Below, in pieces: positions 37,378 to 45,207 of a stretch of DNA of 64,000 nucleotides. The notes beneath the pieces were generated by a model. The model made no database searches. It was not told the DNA's origin and saw only the letters and a list, made by a program, of their open reading frames with translations. Position 1 is the first letter of the stretch. Each line of letters opens with the position of its first letter. The stretch is from assembly GCA_937901025.1 (NCBI GenBank), contig CALCGR010000151.1:8580-72579 (forward strand), in the 5' to 3' direction. Position numbers and translations under genes: made by a program. The DNA comes from an uncultured Bacteroidales bacterium (GTDB lineage: Bacteria; Bacteroidota; Bacteroidia; Bacteroidales; Paludibacteraceae).

Positions 37378-38472
37378 GACATATTAACGACGAATATCCT
37401 GCCTTATTGGCTAAGGTTGCAAGACCCTGTCCATGGCGGGTTCTACGGGCAAGTGCTCGCAGATGAGACAGTTGTCAAAGAGGCAAACCGCGGAGCCATC
37501 CTCTATGGTCGTATCCTCTGGACTTTCTCTGCCGCCTATCGCGCGTTAGGAAATAAGGAGTATCTGGTGGCAGCCGAGAATGCGAAGGACTATATCCTCA
37601 ACCATTTTATTGACCGTCAGCAGGGTGGGGTATATTGGGAACTCGACTATTTAGGCAACCCTGTTAATGACCGCAAACAGTTCTATGCTTTGGGTTTTGT
37701 CCTTTATGGACTTACGGAGTATATCCTCGCCACCGGCGACGCTGCGGTCCTGCCTTATGCCATTGACCTCTATCGCTGTATTGAGCAACACGCTTGGGAC
37801 CCGCAATCGGGTGGTTATATCGAGGCTACTCAACGCAATTGGAGTGCTATCTCCGATTATCGCTTGAGCGAAAAAGATGTCAATGCACCTAAGTCGCAAA
37901 ACACCCACCTGCATATCCTCGAACCCTATACAAACCTCTATCGTGTTTGGCCACAAGAGGAGGTCAAACAGTCGATTCTGCGTCTTATCGAGGTCTTCAA
38001 AAACCATATCATTCAGCCTTCCGGTCATCTCGGTCTATTCTTTGATATGCAGTGGCACCCCTCATCTCTAAACTCTCAACTCTCAACTCTCAACTATTCT
38101 TGCGGTCACGACATCGAGTTCTCGTGGCTATTGGATGAGGCTTGCGAGGTGATTGGTGTGAACGAGGACGAGACCGTTCAACGTGTGGCACAAGCAGCCA
38201 AAGAGGGTCTCTTGTCCGACGGACGAATGGAAGGTACGTGGTGGGAACAGTGTGAAACCATCATTGGTTATACGAATATCTATCGCCGTTTTGGAGGCGA
38301 GGAAAACAAACGAATAGCTGAGCGTTGTTGGGAAGCGACCAAAAAATATTTCATCGATTACGAACATGGCGAGTGGTGGGAGTATCCCTACTCCCAAGCA
38401 GACAAGGCCGGCTTTTGGAAATGTCCATATCATAATTCACGATTATGCATACACTTATTATCTTTTTGTTAA
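37357..38472 (+). CDS. AGE-family disaccharide (mannobiose/cellobiose) 2-epimerase
   Basis: 371 residues in an alpha6/alpha6 barrel family: HGGFYGQV, YALGFVLYGLTEY, and three His typical of cellobiose/mannobiose 2-epimerases (THLHILEPYTNLYRV, CGHDIEFSWLL, WKCPYHNSR). Converts beta-mannobiose to mannosyl-glucose, the substrate of the GH130 enzyme in this operon, or epimerises cellobiose. No ATG is available; the start is GTG 37357, inside a repeat element that encodes residues 1-7. Another element encodes SLNSQLSTLN near 238-247. The 3' end overlaps the next gene by 28 bases. Confidence 0.87.
   Translation: MESLEFRDILTTNILPYWLRLQDPVHGGFYGQVLADETVVKEANRGAILYGRILWTFSAAYRALGNKEYLVAAENAKDYILNHFIDRQQGGVYWELDYLGNPVNDRKQFYALGFVLYGLTEYILATGDAAVLPYAIDLYRCIEQHAWDPQSGGYIEATQRNWSAISDYRLSEKDVNAPKSQNTHLHILEPYTNLYRVWPQEEVKQSILRLIEVFKNHIIQPSGHLGLFFDMQWHPSSLNSQLSTLNYSCGHDIEFSWLLDEACEVIGVNEDETVQRVAQAAKEGLLSDGRMEGTWWEQCETIIGYTNIYRRFGGEENKRIAERCWEATKKYFIDYEHGEWWEYPYSQADKAGFWKCPYHNSRLCIHLLSFC
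38067..38094. repeat. Interspersed 7-mer element, family A, inside the epimerase gene (4 units)
   Basis: TCTAAAC, TCTCAAC, TCTCAAC, TCTCAAC; encodes SLNSQLSTLN just before the catalytic CGHDIE segment. Confidence 0.88.
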
Positions 38473-39860
38473 CACTTCCGTCGCTTATTTGCGACAACAT
38501 GCTGCTGCAGCAGCAAGCAAACGTTAACCTCTGGGGCACCGCTACTCCGGGTAACACCGTATCGGTTTATGCCACATGGGGAGAACAAGTAGAAACAACC
38601 GTAGGCAAAGATGGCAAATGGCTCGTCCAAATCCCTACACCCGCTGCGTCTTACACGGAGCATACGCTCACGTTCGTGGAGACGCCCACCAAAAGGGCTT
38701 ACTATAATCCCGATCCGGTGCAAGTGAACCACGTCCTCGTCGGTGAGGTGTGGTTTGGTTGCGGACAGAGTAACATGGAGATGCCCCTGATGGGTTTTTG
38801 GCAATGTCCTACCGAAGGGGCGAATAAAGAGATTGCTACCGCAGGACAATATGCCGGTAAGATTCGTTATGCGGTTATTGACCACGTTCCCGCGATGGAA
38901 CCGCAGGACTTTATGTCCGGTCAATGGTATGAATGTAATGCTTTCAATGCTCCTCGTTTTGGTGCAGCAGGGTATTTCTTTGCCAAACTGTTACAACAAG
39001 CCCTCGATATCCCCGTGGGTGTTATCAACTGCTCTTGGGGCGGTAGCCGCGTAGAAGGTTGGTTACCTCGCGAGATCCTCAATACCTACAAGGATGTGGA
39101 TCTTACCGAAAAAGGAATGAAACAATGGGAAAAACAAGACTATATGCGTCCGCTCGTGATGCACGACGGTATGCTGTGGCCTTGCCATTACTACACGGTC
39201 AAAGGATGGATATGGTATCAAGGTTGCTCGAACATCGGTCATGCAGACACCTATACCGACCGTATGGAGACGCTTGTTAAGTATGTTCGCGGTTTATGGA
39301 AGAACGATAAGATGCCGTTCTATTTCGCTGAGATAGCACCCTTCCGTCATGGCGACCCGCAAGCTACTTGGGCTGCTGAACTGCGTGAGTCGCAATGGGC
39401 ACTGGAAGACCGCGTACCATATTGCAAAGGTATCTCTACCAACGACCTTGTGTACGATTATGAGATAGACAATATCCACCCTGCACAAAAACAAGCCGTA
39501 GGCGAACGTTTTGCTTATCTCGCTCTCAATCACGATTACGGATTTAAGACTGTTTATGCCGATGCTCCGCGTTATGAGCGTCACGAGATTAGTGGCAACC
39601 ATATTGATGTGTATTTCACCAACTGCGCCGATGGTTTCTCGCGTTGGCACGACTACAAAGGTTTTGAAGTCATCGACGAAAGCGGAAACGTGCATCCCGC
39701 TATCATTGAGGGCGTACAAGACGTGCCTCACGCGCTGCGTTTCTCCGCCGAAGGAGTTACTAACCCTAAGGCGGTTCGCTATTGCTTCCGCAATTTCCAA
39801 ATAGGCAACCTCGCCAATATGCGCTACTTACCGATTGTTCCATTTAGAACGGATAAATAA
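38445..39860 (+). CDS. SGNH/sialate O-acetylesterase-like carbohydrate esterase
   Basis: 471 residues; signal peptide MHTLIIFLLTLPSLIC. Contains the SASA/SGNH signature VWFGCGQSNMEMPL (nucleophile Ser), VGVINCSWGGSRVEGW, and a late His (YEIDNIHPAQKQAVGER). Removes acetyl groups; in this setting acetylated mannan or xylan is a likelier substrate than sialic acid (inference). The ATG lies 28 bases inside the end of the epimerase gene, and its stop TAA shares a base with the next ATG (TAATG). Confidence 0.85.
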   Translation: MHTLIIFLLTLPSLICDNMLLQQQANVNLWGTATPGNTVSVYATWGEQVETTVGKDGKWLVQIPTPAASYTEHTLTFVETPTKRAYYNPDPVQVNHVLVGEVWFGCGQSNMEMPLMGFWQCPTEGANKEIATAGQYAGKIRYAVIDHVPAMEPQDFMSGQWYECNAFNAPRFGAAGYFFAKLLQQALDIPVGVINCSWGGSRVEGWLPREILNTYKDVDLTEKGMKQWEKQDYMRPLVMHDGMLWPCHYYTVKGWIWYQGCSNIGHADTYTDRMETLVKYVRGLWKNDKMPFYFAEIAPFRHGDPQATWAAELRESQWALEDRVPYCKGISTNDLVYDYEIDNIHPAQKQAVGERFAYLALNHDYGFKTVYADAPRYERHEISGNHIDVYFTNCADGFSRWHDYKGFEVIDESGNVHPAIIEGVQDVPHALRFSAEGVTNPKAVRYCFRNFQIGNLANMRYLPIVPFRTDK

Positions 39861-40897
39861 TGAAAAAAGTATTGATTTTTGCCTCTCTGTTTGCTGTTAT
39901 TGGCATGTTTGTCTCTTGCCAATGCAACCATCATGTTAAGGAGTCCACTTTTGTAGGTGCTAATCTTTGGAATGGTGACCTCACGCAATTAGATGCCTTA
40001 CAGACTATAGGAGTCAATAACATCCGCGTCAAAGCGACCGACGGAGAGAACCTCGATCCGCTACTCACTGAACTCGAACAACGAGACATGCAGGCCGTCC
40101 TCTTCCTTACCAATGCTTGGGAGTGGTCCACGGGGTATGAGCAGTATTATAGTCAAGCTACGGGAGAGTCTGTGCTCTTGCCTTCCGAAGTAGGTTATCC
40201 TTACTATATGGAGCATGCAGGACGGTTCCTGAGCAATGCTAAAGCCGTAGCTTTATTTGACGAATATGTCACCACGGTGGTTAATAAATACAAACACTAT
40301 AAGTCTATCTATGCTTGGCAAATAGCCAACGAACCGCGCGCCTTCGGACAAGACCCCGACGTGCTGGTTGCGTTCATTGACCACGAGGCTAAACTCATCA
40401 AGAAACTCGACCCTAATCATAAAGTCACTACCGGTTCGGAAGGTATATGGGGCTGCAACGAGGACTCCGTTCTCTGTCGCCGTATTCACGAAGTGCCCGA
40501 AATCGATTACATGACCTGCCATATCTGGCCCTATAACTGGGGTTGGCTAAAGGATGGTATCGATTGGAAAGCGAATGTCAAAGCCTATATCCAATGGCAT
40601 GAGGACATCGCTACCCGTATTGATAAACCGTTTATTATAGAGGAGTTTGGTTTCCCGCGGGATAACCACGAGGTAACCCCTGCCCCCTACACCTCTACTC
40701 CTCTACCCCCGACTACCCAACGCGACGAGATGTATCGTCTTATCTTCGAAAGCCTACAAACTGTGCCGCATCTTATTGGTGCTAACTTCTGGTGCTGGAA
40801 ACAAGACCCTCCGCAAGAGCCTCAAGGACTGAACTCCGTTCTGCCGACGGACACTACAACGCTCAATATTATTCGTCAATATAACGCGCAAAAATAA
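39860..40897 (+). CDS. GH5 (GH5_7-like) beta-mannanase lipoprotein
   Basis: 345 residues; lipobox MFVSCQCN. The fold start FVGANLWNG, acid/base Glu in WQIANEPRAFG (~158), the HIWPYNWGW segment and nucleophile Glu in IIEEFGFPRD (~261) fit GH5 subfamily 7 endo-mannanases. Surface-attached mannan backbone cutting. A family C repeat (40684-40717) encodes APYTSTPLPPT after the nucleophile, where family members usually have a short charged loop. Start and stop overlap both neighbours by one base. Confidence 0.87.
   Translation: MKKVLIFASLFAVIGMFVSCQCNHHVKESTFVGANLWNGDLTQLDALQTIGVNNIRVKATDGENLDPLLTELEQRDMQAVLFLTNAWEWSTGYEQYYSQATGESVLLPSEVGYPYYMEHAGRFLSNAKAVALFDEYVTTVVNKYKHYKSIYAWQIANEPRAFGQDPDVLVAFIDHEAKLIKKLDPNHKVTTGSEGIWGCNEDSVLCRRIHEVPEIDYMTCHIWPYNWGWLKDGIDWKANVKAYIQWHEDIATRIDKPFIIEEFGFPRDNHEVTPAPYTSTPLPPTTQRDEMYRLIFESLQTVPHLIGANFWCWKQDPPQEPQGLNSVLPTDTTTLNIIRQYNAQK
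40684..40717. repeat. Interspersed 8-mer element, family C, inside the GH5_7 gene
   Basis: CCCCTACA, CCTCTACT, CCTCTACC and a degenerate fourth unit (CCCGACTACC). Reverse complement of the AGTAGAGG/GGTAGGGG words at 9290, 54286 and 56234. Confidence 0.8.
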
Positions 40898-42462
40898 TGC
40901 AACACAATCATTTTCTACATCGTGCATCGTGCATTGTGAATTGTGCACTTGTACTTTCACTTTCCACTTTGAGTGCCCAAAATCCCTATCTCCCTTTGTG
41001 GGAGTTTATTCCGGATGGTGAACCCTATGTGTTTGCCGATCCTGACTGTCCGGGCAAGGAACGTGTCTATATCTATGGCTCGCACGACATAGCCCAAACG
41101 GAGTATTGCGGACGTAACCAAGTGGTGTGGTCTGCACCGGTGGAAGACCTTACCCAATGGCGGTACGAGGGAGTGGCTTTTCAGTCTATTCTCGATGCTA
41201 ATGGCAAGATGCTCAACGAGAGCGGTATAGGAGATATGCTCTATGCCCCCGACATCACTTACAAAGACGGTCTCTACTATTTCTACCCCAATAACCAGAC
41301 TTGGGGACATCGTAACGCACAAGTGGCTGTCGGAACTCGTCCGGGCGGACCTTTCCATGTCATCAACTGGAACGACACTATCCCTTATAACTGCGATGGC
41401 GAACTGGGCTTTGATCCTGCTGTCTTTGTAGATGACGACGGGCGCGTATATGCCTACTGGGGGTATATCCATAGTGAGATGGCGGAGTTAGACCCCGAAA
41501 AGATGTACTGCGTCAAAGCCGGTACGCCCATCTATCGCGACCGGATCTCTTCCATCGAAGACTCTACCGGCATCTATCGTTTCCTCGAAGCATCCAGTAT
41601 GCGGAAGATAGAGGACAAGTACGTGCTTATCTTCTCGCGTTTTACTGCCGATGGCGAGAGCGGACTGTCTGTGAGCAACTACACACTCGCTTATTGCTAT
41701 AGTGATCAACCTTTGGGACCGTGGACTTATGGCGGTACTATCATCGATGCCCGTGCTCCCGGTGTAGATGATGAAGGCAATGCTATTCCTACCGCTAATC
41801 CGTTTGGTAACACGCACGGCGGGCTTTGTCTTATCAACGGACAATGGTGGATCTTCTACCACCGGCAGACGGGACTCAATGAGTTCAGTCGGCAAGCTAT
41901 GGTAGCACCCGTCCAAGTCAGTGTGGAGAAAGGTAAGGGAGGCAAAGTGATTATCAGTCAAGCCGAAGTGACCTCCGAAGGTTTCCGTACCGAGGGATTG
42001 GATCCATTGGTTAAGACTCCGGCAGCACTGATGTGCTATTTCACGCACCCCAAGAAAGCCGAACAGCAATTCCCTAATTTTACCCTGTACGGCAGTTATG
42101 TGGAACCCAAACAAAACGGTATTCCCGTAGTGAATAACACTTCCGGAAGTACCATAGGCTATAAGTATTTCAATTTCGATGCGCTTGCAAAGGCAAAGAA
42201 AGTAAATTTTCACCTCAACCTCGTTCCTAAAACCGAAGGGCAGATCACTGTCCTTGTCGGCGGTCCTACCCCCAAACAAGGCGGCAAAGAGATTGGACGG
42301 ATAAAAATCACTTCACAATCCACTAACTATGCATCGTGCATTGTGAACCGTGCACTCTCCACGCTCAAAGGTAAACAGCCTTTGTTCTTTGTTTTCTCCT
42401 CCGAAACCGAAGGACAATCGATTTGCGACTTCTACGATTTCCAATTTGAAATCATAAAATAA
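40897..42462 (+). CDS. GH43 enzyme with C-terminal beta-sandwich, secreted
   Basis: 521 residues. GH43 propeller with Asp in YVFADPDC, Asp in LGFDPAVF and Glu in RFLEASSM, followed from about residue 360 by a CBM6-like beta-sandwich (STIGYKYFNFDALAKAKKV ... SICDFYDFQFEI). Probably a beta-xylosidase or arabinofuranosidase. The signal peptide (HRASCIVNCALVLSLSTLSA) is largely encoded by a family B repeat at 40918, and a second copy at 42332 (YASCIVNRALSTLKG) sits in the C-terminal domain. Confidence 0.87.
   Translation: MQHNHFLHRASCIVNCALVLSLSTLSAQNPYLPLWEFIPDGEPYVFADPDCPGKERVYIYGSHDIAQTEYCGRNQVVWSAPVEDLTQWRYEGVAFQSILDANGKMLNESGIGDMLYAPDITYKDGLYYFYPNNQTWGHRNAQVAVGTRPGGPFHVINWNDTIPYNCDGELGFDPAVFVDDDGRVYAYWGYIHSEMAELDPEKMYCVKAGTPIYRDRISSIEDSTGIYRFLEASSMRKIEDKYVLIFSRFTADGESGLSVSNYTLAYCYSDQPLGPWTYGGTIIDARAPGVDDEGNAIPTANPFGNTHGGLCLINGQWWIFYHRQTGLNEFSRQAMVAPVQVSVEKGKGGKVIISQAEVTSEGFRTEGLDPLVKTPAALMCYFTHPKKAEQQFPNFTLYGSYVEPKQNGIPVVNNTSGSTIGYKYFNFDALAKAKKVNFHLNLVPKTEGQITVLVGGPTPKQGGKEIGRIKITSQSTNYASCIVNRALSTLKGKQPLFFVFSSETEGQSICDFYDFQFEIIK
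40918..40945. repeat. Interspersed 7-mer element, family B, forming a signal peptide (4 units)
   Basis: CATCGTG, CATCGTG, CATTGTG, AATTGTG, then CAC. The following segment GTACTTTCACTTTCCAC (40951-40967) recurs in the GH27 signal peptide at 44101. Confidence 0.88.
42332..42352. repeat. Interspersed 7-mer element, family B, in the GH43 C-terminal domain (3 units)
   Basis: CATCGTG, CATTGTG, AACCGTG, then CAC. Same orientation and reading frame as the copy in the signal peptide of the same gene. Confidence 0.82.
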
Positions 42463-42472
42463 ATAACTTTAA

Positions 42473-44071
42473 ATGAACAATTCTATGAAACACTCTCAAC
42501 ATTTTACATCGTGCATTATGAATTGTGCACTTGTACTTGTCACTCTTGTTCTTGCTTCCTGTCAACCCTCTGACCCGACTCTCGTCACCACCCATTATGG
42601 TAAGGTGCAGGGTTTTATGGAGGATAATATCCGCATTTTCTTGGGTGTTCCTTATGCTCAAGCACCCGTCGGCGAACTGCGCTGGCGTGAGGCGTTGGCA
42701 CCGCTACCCTATGATACGGTACTGCAAGCTAACCATTTTGGTGATGACGCTATCGTTCCTTATGTTTATTGGGATATGCATTATCGTGGTAAACAACAAT
42801 CCGAAGACTGCCTTTACCTTAATATATGGGCACCTAACACGCGTAAGTCCAACCTGCCCGTTCTCGTGTATTTCAACGGTGGCGGTTTGATAACCGGCAG
42901 TGGTAGCGAAACACGCTATGACGGTAAGTCGCTTGCTGAGCAAGGAATCATCATGATTACCGCTAATTATCGCGAGAACATCTTCGGGTTCTTTGCTCAT
43001 CCCGAACTCACGGCTCGCTCGGCTGCGCACACCTCCGGTAACCAAGGGCTGACCGACCAAGCACAAGCGATTAAATGGGTATATGAAAACATCGCTAAAT
43101 TCGGAGGCGATCCCAAACGCATTACTATCTCCGGCGAATCGGCAGGCTCTTTCTCCGTATCTATGCAGATGTGCTCTCCCTTGTCCAAGAACCTGTTGGC
43201 AGGCGGTATCGGTTCCAGCGGATCCGTGCTGATTCCGGATTACTACTACACGCTTGAGCAGGCCGAACAAATGGGCGTAAAGCGCGTACAAGAGGTCGGC
43301 AAGACCATTGACGAGTTACTGACTATGGACGCTTACGAACTGGCAAAGTTGATGCCTCTTACGGATATGCCCAAACCGACCATTGACGGGTATTTCCTTA
43401 CCGATAAACCGGAGAATATCTATGCCAATAACGAGCAGGCGCAGATTCCTCTTATGGCAGGGTGGAACCGCAACGAAGATAATCCGCATTGGAAAATCAA
43501 AACCAAACCGACTTTAGACAAACTGCGTCACTCCGTTTTCCCATGGTGGGACGACAAGATTTTTGCTATTTTTGACCTTTATGGCATTCACACCGATGCT
43601 GATGTCTTCACCCGCAAGTCGGTCGATATGTGCTCTGACCTCTTCACGGGAAACTGCACATGGCGTTGGTGCGACATCCACCGTCAGACGGGGCACACGG
43701 TATATCGTTACAAGTTCATGCCCGACCGCCCATTGGATGGTCAGCCGTACGACTCCCTCGCCGGTGCTTGCCACTCGGCAGATATTGAGTACTCGCTGGG
43801 TAACTTGCATCAGAACACGTTCTATAATTGGAAGGAACGCGACCATCAACTGTCTAAACTCTTCTCTTACTACACCGTTAATTTCATTCGCTGTGGTAAC
43901 CCGAATGGCGAACAATACCATGATACCATGGTGATTAACGGCAAGCAGGTAGAGGAGTGGATGCCTCTCACCGAAGAGGGCGAGACAATGATACTCGACT
44001 ACGAGCCTTATCTCAATGCTGACCAAGCTATCGAAGAACGCTATCATAAACTAAACAACTTATTTAAATAA
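42473..44071 (+). CDS. Type-B carboxylesterase, lipoprotein
   Basis: 532 residues. Alpha/beta-hydrolase of the carboxylesterase/para-nitrobenzyl esterase type: FLGVPYAQAPVGELRW, SEDCLYLNIW, nucleophile Ser in ISGESAGS, acid in WNRNEDN, His in GACHSADIEY. Lipobox VLASCQP. Either ATG 42473 or ATG 42485 could start it. May remove acyl or hydroxycinnamoyl groups from hemicellulose (inference). The signal peptide contains a family B repeat (TSCIMNCALVL) like the preceding GH43 gene. Confidence 0.85.
   Translation: MNNSMKHSQHFTSCIMNCALVLVTLVLASCQPSDPTLVTTHYGKVQGFMEDNIRIFLGVPYAQAPVGELRWREALAPLPYDTVLQANHFGDDAIVPYVYWDMHYRGKQQSEDCLYLNIWAPNTRKSNLPVLVYFNGGGLITGSGSETRYDGKSLAEQGIIMITANYRENIFGFFAHPELTARSAAHTSGNQGLTDQAQAIKWVYENIAKFGGDPKRITISGESAGSFSVSMQMCSPLSKNLLAGGIGSSGSVLIPDYYYTLEQAEQMGVKRVQEVGKTIDELLTMDAYELAKLMPLTDMPKPTIDGYFLTDKPENIYANNEQAQIPLMAGWNRNEDNPHWKIKTKPTLDKLRHSVFPWWDDKIFAIFDLYGIHTDADVFTRKSVDMCSDLFTGNCTWRWCDIHRQTGHTVYRYKFMPDRPLDGQPYDSLAGACHSADIEYSLGNLHQNTFYNWKERDHQLSKLFSYYTVNFIRCGNPNGEQYHDTMVINGKQVEEWMPLTEEGETMILDYEPYLNADQAIEERYHKLNNLFK
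42507..42527. repeat. Interspersed 7-mer element, family B, in the esterase signal peptide (3 units)
   Basis: CATCGTG, CATTATG, AATTGTG, then CAC and TTGTACTT as at 40946. A single TCTCAAC family A word lies just upstream at 42494. Confidence 0.82.
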
Positions 44072-44073
44072 TA

Positions 44074-45207
44074 ATGATTATGAAAAAAATCCTTTTTATC
44101 GTACTTTCACTTTCACTTTCCACACTAAGTGCCCAAGAAAAACCGCTCCTTTGCCCGACTCCCCCTATGGGTTGGTCGTCTTGGAACACGTTTGCTTGCG
44201 ACATTAACGAAGACCTTATTAAAGCCGTTGCCGATGAGATGGTTGCTACCGGACTCAAAGATGCCGGTTATCTCTATGTCAACATAGACGACTGTTGGCA
44301 CGGACAACGCGATGCCGACGGGTTCATTCAACCCGACCCAGAACGTTTTCCTTCGGGTATGAAAGCGTTAGCCGACTATGTGCACAGTAAAGGACTGAAG
44401 TTAGGTATCTACTCCGATGCCGGAACAGAGACCTGCGGCGGTCGCCCCGGCAGTTTAGGTCACGAATATCAGGACGCTCTCCAATACGCTCGTTGGGGTA
44501 TTGATTACCTCAAATATGACTGGTGCAATACGGAGAATGTGAATCCCAAGGGTGCCTATACGCTGATGTCAAAAGCCCTTCGCGCTACAGGACGGGATAT
44601 CGTCTTCTCGCTGTGCGAGTGGGGAGATAACAAAGCCTATGAGTGGGCAGAACCTATTGGTCACCTTTGGCGTACTACAGGGGATGTGGCCTGTCTGTTC
44701 GACGGCATAGTAGACCACGGCACGTGGAAATCCTTAGGTGTGATGCCTATTGTGGATATCAACGAGAAACTGCGCCAATATGCAGGACCCAACCACTGGA
44801 ACGATCCCGATATGTTGGAGGTCGGCAATGGTATGACCCCCGCAGAAGACCGTACCCATTTCTCCCTCTGGTGTATGATGGCTGCACCGCTGATCTTAGG
44901 TAACGACATTCGTTCTATGAGTGCCGAGACCCAGGCGCTCCTCACCAATAAAGCCCTTATCGCCATCGACCAGGACCCGTTGGGCGTACAAGGTTGGCGT
45001 GAGAAGACCGAGGACGGGGTAGAGTATTGGATTAAGCCGTTGCAAAATGATAAAGAGGCTCGCTGCATCGTCAATCGTGGCAACGAACCTAAGATTATTC
45101 AACTCGACCAAAAGATTAAACCGATTCTTCCTGTCTGCAAGAAAGCACAAAAGAAATTTACCCTTGCCCCGCATGATGTAATCGTTTATGTAGAGGATAA
45201 ACAATGA
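44074..45207 (+). CDS. GH27 alpha-galactosidase, secreted
   Basis: 377 residues, signal peptide ending LSLSTLSAQ. GH27 signatures: PPMGWSSWNTFAC, YVNIDDCWH, nucleophile Asp in YLKYDWCN, and WRTTGDV with the second catalytic Asp. Removes alpha-1,6-galactose from galactomannan or from xyloglucan. Start may be ATG 44074 or 44080. The signal peptide DNA is nearly the same as in the GH43 gene at 40897, with an extra TTTCAC. Overlaps GH2 by four bases. Confidence 0.92.
   Translation: MIMKKILFIVLSLSLSTLSAQEKPLLCPTPPMGWSSWNTFACDINEDLIKAVADEMVATGLKDAGYLYVNIDDCWHGQRDADGFIQPDPERFPSGMKALADYVHSKGLKLGIYSDAGTETCGGRPGSLGHEYQDALQYARWGIDYLKYDWCNTENVNPKGAYTLMSKALRATGRDIVFSLCEWGDNKAYEWAEPIGHLWRTTGDVACLFDGIVDHGTWKSLGVMPIVDINEKLRQYAGPNHWNDPDMLEVGNGMTPAEDRTHFSLWCMMAAPLILGNDIRSMSAETQALLTNKALIAIDQDPLGVQGWREKTEDGVEYWIKPLQNDKEARCIVNRGNEPKIIQLDQKIKPILPVCKKAQKKFTLAPHDVIVYVEDKQ
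44101..44136. repeat. Signal-peptide segment shared with the GH43 gene
   Basis: GTACTTTCACTTTCACTTTC then CACACTAAGTGCCCAA. The GH43 gene has GTACTTTCACTTTCCACTTT then GAGTGCCCAA at 40951-40980. The copies differ by one six-base TTTCAC unit and a few substitutions, although the two enzymes are unrelated. Confidence 0.7.

Noticed and set aside
37357..37400. Epimerase gene as a pseudogene because it lacks an ATG
   Set aside because: The frame is intact over the whole family length with all three active-site His. A GTG start is available in the right place.
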